The notes beneath the pieces were generated by a model that made no database searches, had not been told where the DNA came from, and worked only from the letters and a program-made list of their open reading frames with translations. This document shows, in pieces, positions 52,592 to 58,834 of a stretch of DNA of 58,834 nucleotides. A program made the translations under genes and the position numbers. Source of the DNA: DASUFE01 sp036274675 (GTDB lineage: Bacteria > Pseudomonadota > Gammaproteobacteria > HTCC5015); assembly GCA_036274675.1 (NCBI GenBank), contig DASUFE010000077.1, positions 1-58,834 on the forward strand. Direction: 5' to 3'. Each line of letters opens with the position of its first letter. The first letter of the stretch is position 1.

Positions 52592-53416
52592 ATGGATAAG
52601 TACGCTGTTATCGGCTCTCCAATCTCCCACAGCCTGTCGCCGAAAATTCACGCTGCTTTCGCGCAGCAAACCGGTCAGGAACTGGAATACACGGCCATCG
52701 AAATCAAGCCGGAAGAATTTTTCGACCGGTTGAACGAATTGCAGAACGCGGGTTACAGGGGGTTAAATGTCACGCTCCCGCTGAAAGGTCTCGCCTGGGA
52801 AGCCGCCGACACCTGCAGCGCAGACTGTAATCGCGCGCAGGCGGTCAATGTGCTGGCCCTCAACTCTGATGGCAGCCGGCACGGCTTCAACACCGATGGC
52901 AGCGGATTACTGCGCGATCTGACGGTAACCAACGGCATTCGCCTGGAAGGCCGACGCATTTTGATTGTGGGCGCGGGTGGGGCCGTGCGCGGAATCCTGG
53001 CCCCCCTGTTGCGCAGCGGGCCGCTGCGGATTACGGTCGCTAACCGCACTGCTGACAAAGCCTTGGAGCTGGCCGAAAGTTTCAGTGACCTTGGTGAAAT
53101 TGAAGGTTGCGGTCTGGACGGAATCGCTCCCAAGCATAGCGCGCAGCTTTACGATCTGGTCATCAATGGCACGGCGGCCGGAATCGATAACAGCTTGCCT
53201 GCCTTACCCGACGATATTCTTGCGCCCGGTGCCGTTACCTATGACCTGATGTATGCACGCCAGCCCACGGCTTTCGTCAAATGGGGACGCGATCATGGCG
53301 CGCGCCTGGCGCTGGACGGGCTGGGAATGCTGGTGGAACAGGCGGCCGAATCATTTTACATCTGGCGCACCGTCAAACCCGATCCACGCCCGGTGCTCGC
53401 GATGTTGAGGGCCTAA
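52592..53416 (+). CDS. aroE: Shikimate dehydrogenase
   Basis: The 274-residue enzyme reduces 3-dehydroshikimate with NADPH. YAVIGSPISHSLSPKIHAAF and GLNVTLPLKGLAWEAAD (catalytic Lys) bind substrate. GAGGAVRGILAPLL and NRTADKA are the NADP loop. It lies 150 bases after hemB. Confidence 0.97.
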   Translation: MDKYAVIGSPISHSLSPKIHAAFAQQTGQELEYTAIEIKPEEFFDRLNELQNAGYRGLNVTLPLKGLAWEAADTCSADCNRAQAVNVLALNSDGSRHGFNTDGSGLLRDLTVTNGIRLEGRRILIVGAGGAVRGILAPLLRSGPLRITVANRTADKALELAESFSDLGEIEGCGLDGIAPKHSAQLYDLVINGTAAGIDNSLPALPDDILAPGAVTYDLMYARQPTAFVKWGRDHGARLALDGLGMLVEQAAESFYIWRTVKPDPRPVLAMLRA

Positions 53417-53525
53417 ACCAAACCAATCCCGGTGTCAAAACTTCCACCCTTTTTTACATCTTTTTCGCAAAGTCGTACGAATAAAATCGTTAACACCTTC
53501 ACATCTCGCTGCCATAATGGCCGCC

Positions 53526-53581
53526 GACCCCAGTCCGGGACATGGGAGGGGGAAGATGTACTGGCCCGGACTGCCTGGGTC
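53526..53581 (+). other. Long stem-loop downstream of aroE
   Basis: GACCCCAGTCCGGG (53526-53539) pairs with CCCGGACTG (53565-53573) and GGGTC (53577-53581) with a CCT bulge. The 25-base loop is purine-rich with several GGA motifs. CCCTTTT follows. It may end aroE transcription or be part of a structured RNA. No gene is visible in 53417-54456. Confidence 0.5.
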
Positions 53582-53620
53582 CCTTTTCAGGGCTTTGGCT
53601 AATCATCGAACTGGAAAATT

Positions 53621-53684
53621 CGGCAGCGCGGAAGGCTTCCGCCAGATGAAGGCGTTTCCAATCACCAAGGATGCCGCGCTGCCG
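53621..53684. other. Second long stem-loop downstream of aroE
   Basis: CGGCAGCGCGG (53621-53631) pairs perfectly with CCGCGCTGCCG (53674-53684). The 42-base interior contains a smaller GGAAGGCTTCC palindrome. With the hairpin at 53526-53581 it forms a compact structured segment. Confidence 0.5.
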
Positions 53685-53883
53685 TAGAAAAAATCCCGCT
53701 GTATTGCTTCATCAAATTAAAAACTCTCCCTGCGCGCGGTTTTATTGCGCTGTAACTTTCTGATTCTCGCCAAAAGACTCATGATCTTTCGATTGGATCC
53801 AGTGCGGGACGCAATTTAGGAATACTGCTGCCGCGCTGCCGCCACTATGCACCGACTAAAGTGCAGGGCTATGAGCTCGGTGT

Positions 53884-54414
53884 GTCCGACTCGTGATCCC
53901 TTTCAAACGTCATTGAAGTGCTGTCGTCGTGATACACCATGGGCTAAAGCCATGACTCAGAGGACTCGAATGCCCGGAGCGAGAGGATTTACTCGGGCTA
54001 TCCCTGCCCTCGCCCTGGCGGGCTTACCTTCGGTAGTTCAAAATCGCTCCCGGCGGTTTTGTGAACCTCTAATGAGGTTCCTTAATTCCTCCCACTTACG
54101 GAAATAAAAAACTCGCCATAAGCTGAAAGTTTTTTATTTCTGATTTACAGCGCTGTAATCGTCATGCAATAAGGGCTGGAGTTACAAGATTCGGGAAATA
54201 GTGCCGTCCGACTCGTGATACTTCCCTTCGTTCGGCAAGGGCATTAAGTGCCGCCGTCGTGACTGAAGTTACAGAATCGGGGAAGTAGTGCCGTCCGACT
54301 CGTGACACTTTGACGCCTATAGGTGCATCCCTAGACGGGATTAAGTGCCGCCGTCGTGAAACGACGGCGGCTAAAGTCATAAAACCGGGACTCGGGAAAT
54401 AGTGCTGTCCGACT
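53884..54414. repeat. Imperfect tandem repeats beside tRNA-Pro
   Basis: GTCCGACTCGTGA recurs at 53884, 54206 and 54293, and in part at 54407. Its partner AAGTGCCGCCGTCGTGA recurs at 54246 and 54343, with a variant at 53916. GGCTAAAGYCAT follows the partner in the first and third units. A perfect 10-bp hairpin (CCGCCGTCGT/ACGACGGCGG) lies at 54349-54371. On the minus strand these lie downstream of tRNA-Pro, like tRNA-linked repeats seen after some tRNA genes. Confidence 0.65.
53975..54050 (-). pseudogene. tRNA-Pro-derived fragment
   Basis: CGGAGCGAGAGGATTT (53975-53990) is identical to the 3' acceptor/T-arm part of tRNA-Pro (54461-54476). GGAGCGA at 53976 can pair with TCGCTCC at 54044-54050 at nearly tRNA-like distance, but the D and anticodon arms are not preserved. 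It is a partial copy rather than a functional tRNA. Confidence 0.45.
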
Positions 54415-54456
54415 GCTGACGCATTTGCGGCTCTCCGGGCACATTCCCAGAGCCGT

Positions 54457-54533
54457 TGGTCGGAGCGAGAGGATTTGAACCTCCGACCCCTGCCTCCCGA
54501 AGGCAGTGCTCTACCAAACTGAGCTACGCTCCG
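54457..54533 (-). tRNA. tRNA-Pro (anticodon CGG)
   Basis: On the minus strand the 77-nt sequence folds as a cloverleaf: acceptor CGGAGCG/CGCTCCG, D-arm TAGCTCAGTTTGGTAGAGC, anticodon stem CTGCC/GGCAG with loop TTCGGGA (anticodon CGG, reads CCG), T-arm with GGTTCAAATCC. Discriminator A and CCA are encoded. It lies 59 bases downstream of the ispB stop on the same strand. Confidence 0.95.
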
Positions 54534-54592
54534 ATACTGAAAGGACACGCATTATATAGGCATTAGGACGACCGGAGAAAGGCTTAACCGGC

Positions 54593-55561
54593 TTAATGTG
54601 TCCGATTTGTTGAAAATTCAGCCAGTTGTCGCAAGCTGTCCCGGTATGGACTGACTCCCAGTCCGGCCAGGGACATAATGGCCTGTTCCGCTTCAGCCTG
54701 AGCCACCTTCCGGGTGTACTGCAGGGCCCCGGTCGCCTGTATGGCTTCCAATACCTCAGCGATGCGGTCGCGCCCCCCGTCTTCAATGGCGCTGCGCACG
54801 CAGGCCGTCTGGGCGGGATTACCGTGCTCCAGCACGTAAATCAACGGCAGGGTCGGCTTGCCTTCGGCCAGGTCGTCTCCAATATTTTTGCCGATCTCCT
54901 CGGGATCGGCATTGTAATCCAGCACATCATCGATCAGTTGGAAAGCGGTGCCCAGATGCATTCCGTAAGCCGCCAAGGAAGCCTGCATTCTTTCGGATTG
55001 CCCGGCGATAATGGCGCCCAGGCGCGCCCCCGCCTCGAACAGTTTGGCGGTTTTGCTGCGAATCACGCGCAAATATTGCTGTTCGCTGGTTTCGGGGTTA
55101 TGCACGTTCAACAACTGCAAGACCTCGCCTTCCGCGATTACATTGGTCGTATGAGCCAGTATTTCCAGCACCCGCAGATCGTTCAGTTCGACCATCATTT
55201 CAAACGCCCGGGAATAGAGAAAATCCCCCACCAGCACGCTGGCGGAATTACCCCAGACCGCATTGGCCGTCTGCTGTCCCCGCCGCAGGTCCGAACCGTC
55301 CACCACGTCGTCATGCAGCAATGTTGCGGTATGGATGAATTCGATAATGGTCGCCAACTGGATATGGCGTTCTCCCCGGTAACCGCAGGCCCGGGCGGAT
55401 AACAGCGCCAGCAGGGGACGCAGCCGCTTGCCGCCGCTGTTCACGATATATGCGGCCATCTGGTTAATCAGCACAACTTCGGATCGAAGCCGGGCGGCGA
55501 TAAGCCGGTTGACGGCGCTCATATCTTCCGCCACGGGGGCCAGTATGTCAGCGACATTCAT
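54593..55561 (-). CDS. ispB: Octaprenyl diphosphate synthase
   Basis: The 322-residue trans-prenyltransferase makes the quinone side chain. LLHDDVVDGSDLRRG and FQLIDDVLDY are the two Asp-rich motifs; GGKRLRPLL binds isopentenyl diphosphate. ATG 55561 (MNVADILAPV) gives the family length; the long in-frame upstream extension is unrelated. It diverges from rplU, as in other gammaproteobacteria. Confidence 0.95.
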   Translation of the reverse strand: MNVADILAPVAEDMSAVNRLIAARLRSEVVLINQMAAYIVNSGGKRLRPLLALLSARACGYRGERHIQLATIIEFIHTATLLHDDVVDGSDLRRGQQTANAVWGNSASVLVGDFLYSRAFEMMVELNDLRVLEILAHTTNVIAEGEVLQLLNVHNPETSEQQYLRVIRSKTAKLFEAGARLGAIIAGQSERMQASLAAYGMHLGTAFQLIDDVLDYNADPEEIGKNIGDDLAEGKPTLPLIYVLEHGNPAQTACVRSAIEDGGRDRIAEVLEAIQATGALQYTRKVAQAEAEQAIMSLAGLGVSPYRDSLRQLAEFSTNRTH

Positions 55562-55929
55562 AGAACCTGTCCCAAAATTATTCGGCTTTGGCATCCTGCT
55601 TCGCTCTGCCGCCCACCCCCTGCAGGCAGGCGCTTGTAATACTTCACTGATAGCTTGCTCAAAATGCTCATTTGTGACTCTGGAACCGCACTTTTCACTG
55701 CCTGCCGATATGCGCTTCGGGCTTGATCTACCCGGTGCCTCGTGCTCGGCATTCGCGACATTTCGAGATAGGTTCTGTTGTTTTAAAGCCCTATTACCAG
55801 CCGGACGCCGCATCCTAGTGATGCGGCCACCCCCTGTCAAACCTGCCAATATCCAGCACAAACACGATACAGCCTCCAGCGCACAATTACAGTACAAATC
55901 CCGGCCCGGGAGGATACATCCCCCACAGA
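55562..55929. other. Intergenic region between ispB and rplU
   Basis: No gene is supported. A GCCGCATC/GATGCGGC hairpin lies at 55807-55827 without a T-run. The ispB promoter should lie in this stretch but I cannot place it. Confidence 0.4.
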
Positions 55930-55958
55930 TTGACCGACCCACCTTAAAAGGCTAGAAT
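55930..55958 (+). promoter_or_regulatory. Sigma70 promoter of rplU-rpmA
   Basis: TTGACC (55930-55935), a 17-base spacer, and TAGAAT (55953-55958) give a near-consensus promoter. Start of transcription is expected near 55965, leaving a leader of under 30 bases before rplU. Confidence 0.75.
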
Positions 55959-55992
55959 CCCCGGCCTTTTTCGACCCATAAGTGATATAGCG

Positions 55993-56448
55993 ATGTACGC
56001 GATAATTAAAACAGGCGGCAAACAGTACAAGGTCGCCCCCGGCGACGTGATTCGCATCGAAAAGCTGTCCGCGGCTGAAGGCGAAACCGTGGCTTTTGAC
56101 CAGGTTTTAATGCTTGCCGACGGCGACAAGGTTCAGGTTGGCGCTCCCCTGCTGTCAGGGCAGACTGTATCCGCCAGCGTGCTGCGTCATGGACGCGGCG
56201 ATAAAATCGAAGTCATCAAATTCAGACGCCGCAAGCATTATCGCAAGCAGACCGGCCACCGCCAGGATTACACCGAGGTGGCGATTACGAATGTAGGCGG
56301 CATAACCGCCGAACCCAAGGCCCCGGTCGTGAAGAAGCAGGCCCCGGCCGAGACGGCAGCGGCGCCGAAGAAGAAGGCGACCGCCAAGACGGCCTCCAAA
56401 AAGAAAACGGCCGTCAAAAAGAAAACCACTGGCAAAAAATCCAAGTAG
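55993..56448 (+). CDS. rplU: Large ribosomal subunit protein bL21 with basic C-terminal extension
   Basis: The first 103 residues are canonical bL21 (MYAIIKTGGKQYKV to TEVAITNVGGI). A 48-residue tail rich in Lys, Ala and Thr follows (KKKATAKTASKKKTAVKKK), absent from E. coli bL21. It resembles histone-like or rRNA-binding tails, and its role is unknown. rpmA follows after 13 bases. Confidence 0.96.
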   Translation: MYAIIKTGGKQYKVAPGDVIRIEKLSAAEGETVAFDQVLMLADGDKVQVGAPLLSGQTVSASVLRHGRGDKIEVIKFRRRKHYRKQTGHRQDYTEVAITNVGGITAEPKAPVVKKQAPAETAAAPKKKATAKTASKKKTAVKKKTTGKKSK

Positions 56449-56461
56449 CGAGTAAAGCGTC

Positions 56462-56719
56462 ATGGCACATAAAAAAGCAGGCGGCAGTACCCGTAACGGC
56501 CGCGATTCAATTTCCAAACGCCTGGGTGTGAAGCGTTATGGCAATGAGCTGGTGAAAGCCGGCAATATCATCGTCCGTCAGCGCGGCACCCAATATCATC
56601 CGGGCGACAACGTCGGTTGCGGCCGCGATCATACCCTCTTCGCCAAGAAGGACGGTCGGGTCGAATTTCGCATCAAGGGCCCGCTGAAGCGCACCTATGT
56701 GAATATAATCCCGGCCTAG
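56462..56719 (+). CDS. rpmA: Large ribosomal subunit protein bL27
   Basis: An 85-residue ribosomal protein near the peptidyl-transferase centre: AHKKAGGSTRNGRDSISKRL, IIVRQRGTQYHPGDNVGCG and GRVEFRIKGPLKRTYVNI. Co-transcribed with rplU; a terminator follows. Confidence 0.98.
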   Translation: MAHKKAGGSTRNGRDSISKRLGVKRYGNELVKAGNIIVRQRGTQYHPGDNVGCGRDHTLFAKKDGRVEFRIKGPLKRTYVNIIPA

Positions 56720-56742
56720 CCGCGATCCCTGAATGGACAATC

Positions 56743-56771
56743 AAAAGCCCTGCCCATGCAGGGCTTTTTTG
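56743..56771 (+). terminator. Terminator after rpmA
   Basis: AAAAGCCCTGC (56743-56753) pairs with GCAGGGCTTTT (56758-56768) around CCAT, ending in TTTTTT. It separates rplU-rpmA from obgE. Confidence 0.9.
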
Positions 56772-56874
56772 TTATAACGAGACCCGCACTTAGAAGTTTC
56801 GCGAAACCGGAATGCATACATCCGTACGAGAATTTTGAGTACGGAGCAATGAAGCTATCGGACGGTTTTTAACC

Positions 56875-57927
56875 ATGAAGTTTGTTGATGAAGCAACCAT
56901 CGTAGTCCAGGCCGGCAAGGGCGGCGACGGCCATGTCAGCTTTCGGCGCGAGAAATTCATCCGTAAGGGCGGCCCGGACGGGGGCGACGGGGGCGACGGG
57001 GGCTCCGTTTACCTGCGGGCGGATTCCAATCTCAACACTTTGGCGGATTTCCGCTTTACCCGGCGTTTCGACGCCACGAACGGAGATCGCGGCGGCAAAC
57101 GCAACTGCACCGGCCGCGGCGGCGAAGATTTGCATATTCCGGTACCGGTTGGGACCCTGGTCTATGACCAGGATACCGAAGAACTGATCGGCGATCTCGC
57201 CACAGCGGGTCAGTCACTGCTGGTGGCGCAGGGTGGCTTTCACGGGCTCGGCAACACCCGCTATAAAAGCTCAACCAACCGCGCGCCGCGGCAGTTCACC
57301 CACGGCTCCCCCGGTGAGAAAAGAGAGCTGCGACTGGAGCTGAAACTGCTGGCGGACGTGGGTCTGCTGGGCCTGCCGAATGCGGGTAAATCGACTCTGA
57401 TCCGCGCGGTCTCCGCCGCCCGGCCTAAGGTGGCGGACTATCCTTTTACCACCCTGCATCCGCATCTGGGCGTGGTCCAGATCGGCACCCATCGCAGTTT
57501 CGTGATGGCGGATATTCCGGGCCTGGTGGAAGGCGCCGCCGAAGGGGCGGGCCTGGGCATCCGTTTTTTAAAACACCTGGCGCGCACGCAACTGTTGCTG
57601 CACGTCATCGATATTGCGCCGCCGGACGGCTCGGACCCGTCCGGGCACGCGCGCGGCATCGTGGCCGAGCTGGAAAAATTCAGCCCCGAACTCGCGGCCA
57701 GGGAGCGCTGGCTGGTGTTCAACAAGATCGACCTGCTGCCGGAAGAAGCGGCGGAAACTGTATACAATCGCGTCATCAAGGCGTTGCAATGGAAAGGACC
57801 GGTTTTCAAAATCTCCGCCATCGGCCGGGCCGGCACCGAGGCGCTGTGTTACCGCATCATGGACCACGTCGAACAGTCCCGTAAGCAAAATAATGAACAG
57901 CCACAGCAGACGCACGAAACTGAGTGA
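56875..57927 (+). CDS. obgE: Obg-family GTPase
   Basis: A 350-residue GTPase of 50S assembly and stringent control. The Gly-rich Obg fold covers 1-160 (GGDGHVSFRREKFIRKGGPDGG), then GTPase motifs GLPNAGKST (166-174), DIPGLVEGA and NKID. A GGGGGCGAC repeat encodes DGGDGGDGG near residues 35-43. proB overlaps its end by 35 bases. Confidence 0.97.
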   Translation: MKFVDEATIVVQAGKGGDGHVSFRREKFIRKGGPDGGDGGDGGSVYLRADSNLNTLADFRFTRRFDATNGDRGGKRNCTGRGGEDLHIPVPVGTLVYDQDTEELIGDLATAGQSLLVAQGGFHGLGNTRYKSSTNRAPRQFTHGSPGEKRELRLELKLLADVGLLGLPNAGKSTLIRAVSAARPKVADYPFTTLHPHLGVVQIGTHRSFVMADIPGLVEGAAEGAGLGIRFLKHLARTQLLLHVIDIAPPDGSDPSGHARGIVAELEKFSPELAARERWLVFNKIDLLPEEAAETVYNRVIKALQWKGPVFKISAIGRAGTEALCYRIMDHVEQSRKQNNEQPQQTHETE

Positions 57928-58834
57928 AGCCCGCCGGCTGGTAGTCAAGATCGGCAGCTCCTCGGTCACGCAGGAGGGAAGCGGGCTGGCCGGTGCGGCC
58001 ATCCACGGCTGGGCTGAACAAATGGCGCGGCTGATCGAGGATGGGCGGCAGATAGTGCTCGTCTCTTCGGGAGCCGTGGCCGCCGGCATGTCGCGGCTCG
58101 GCTGGAAACAGCGACCGCACGAATTACACAATCTGCAGGCCGCCGCCGCGATCGGGCAGATGGGCCTCGTACAGAGCTATGAAAGCACCTTCAAGCAGCA
58201 TAATCTGCTAACCGCGCAAGTGCTGCTGTCGCACGACGATCTGGCGGACCGGCAGCGCTACCTGAATGCGCGCAGCACGCTGATCACACTGCTCCAGCTC
58301 AAAACAGTGCCCATCGTCAACGAGAACGATACCGTCGCAACCGAGGAAATCCGCTTTGGCGACAACGATTCGCTGGCCGCCATGGTGACTAATCTGGTGG
58401 AAGCGGACCTGCTGATCATCCTGACCGACCAGCAGGGCCTTTACGATTCGGACCCTCGTTCCAACCCGGAGGCCAGGCTCCTGCCCGAGGCCGACTGCGG
58501 CGATCCCTCCCTTGAACAGATGGCGGGCGGCAGTCACGGCTCGCTGGGGCGTGGCGGCATGCTCACCAAGCTCCATGCGGCCCGCACAGCGGCCCGCTCC
58601 GGAGCGGACACGATCATCATGTCGAGCCACGAACAGAACGGCCTGTTGCGCGCCCTGCAGGGCGAAAGCCTGGGCACTCTGCTCTACACCCAACAGGAAG
58701 CGCTGACAGCACGCAAGCAATGGCTGGCCGGGCGGCTGGTGCCGAAAGGTGCGGTCGTACTGGACAACGGCGCGATCAAAGTACTGCGTGAATCCGGGCG
58801 CAGCCTGCTGCCGGTGGGGGTTATGGCGGTAAAG
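57893..58834 (+). CDS. proB: Glutamate 5-kinase, cut by the window end
   Basis: The first 314 codons of the proline-pathway kinase are present. LVVKIGSSSVTQEGSGLA and VSSGAVAAGM begin the amino-acid-kinase domain; VNENDTVATEEIRFGDNDSL and GRGGMLTKLHAA bind substrates. A PUA domain starts near residue 285 (KGAVVLDNGAIKVLRES). Start ATG 57893 lies inside the obgE end in another frame. Confidence 0.93.
   Translation, partial: MNSHSRRTKLSEARRLVVKIGSSSVTQEGSGLAGAAIHGWAEQMARLIEDGRQIVLVSSGAVAAGMSRLGWKQRPHELHNLQAAAAIGQMGLVQSYESTFKQHNLLTAQVLLSHDDLADRQRYLNARSTLITLLQLKTVPIVNENDTVATEEIRFGDNDSLAAMVTNLVEADLLIILTDQQGLYDSDPRSNPEARLLPEADCGDPSLEQMAGGSHGSLGRGGMLTKLHAARTAARSGADTIIMSSHEQNGLLRALQGESLGTLLYTQQEALTARKQWLAGRLVPKGAVVLDNGAIKVLRESGRSLLPVGVMAVK

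Noticed and set aside
53884..54414. CRISPR array
   Set aside because: Repeat units are imperfect, spacing is uneven (about 87 and 114 bases), and no cas gene is near.
53847..54548. Reading frames in the repeat region beside tRNA-Pro
   Set aside because: They translate tandem repeats and the tRNA itself; no start signals.

Overview
The window reads as chromosome of a facultatively anaerobic gammaproteobacterium with moderately high GC. Three blocks of housekeeping genes keep typical gammaproteobacterial order: trkA-rsmB-fmt-def / lysM-dprA-topA-tsaC-hemF; hisB-hisH-hisA-hisF-hisE-tatABC; and ispB / rplU-rpmA-obgE-proB. A copper nitrite reductase cluster, an adenosylcobalamin (class II) ribonucleotide reductase and FNR-type operators point to life with and without oxygen, with at least nitrite reduction to NO. 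The species cannot be named from the sequence alone.

Layout. 1-2465 holds an integron integrase (intI) whose cassette side lies at the left window edge, then nrdJb bracketed by direct repeats and a relic of the nrdJb 5' end. 2466-5750 is nrdJ, the class II RNR large chain, interrupted by an intein with a LAGLIDADG endonuclease placed directly before the catalytic cysteine. 5909-8801 is nirK-nirV-sco, with an FNR-like box shared with divergent nrdJ. 8843-11427 holds a phosphoribosyltransferase-like gene, a four-TM protein and an unknown 170-residue protein; the last two diverge across a region with two FNR-like boxes. 11678-19866 carries two tandem giant c-di-GMP proteins (beta-propeller sensor, Y_Y_Y, TM, coiled coil, GGDEF, EAL). 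20202-24260 holds dodecin, a haem-oxygenase-like diiron protein, an ATP-grasp ligase coupled to a methyltransferase, and an EF-hand protein. 24353-27423 is a LysR regulator divergent from rhodanese and DoxX genes, plus a frameshifted Spy/CpxP-like gene.

From 27457 on it is mostly core genome: tag, rsgA, gpmA, tatABC, his genes (hisI is missing between hisF and hisE), dtd, pip, a phage-type S24 repressor in a small phage-like island, then trkA-rsmB-fmt-def, lysM-dprA-topA-tsaC-hemF, fumarase and a thioesterase, a PilZ protein, hemB, aroE, a 1-kb repeat-rich structured region next to tRNA-Pro(CGG), ispB, rplU-rpmA, obgE and proB (cut by the window end).

How it fits together: the FNR-like sites suggest that oxygen limitation co-controls nitrite respiration, the oxygen-independent RNR and the unknown 10915-11427 gene. 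The two GGDEF-EAL proteins make or degrade c-di-GMP, and the PilZ protein is a possible receptor. The most unusual items are the intein at the catalytic cysteine, the nrdJb relic and flanking repeats beside an integron integrase, the integral-heptad linker expansion between the tandem sensors, the FNR-linked unknown gene, and the tRNA-Pro-linked repeats.
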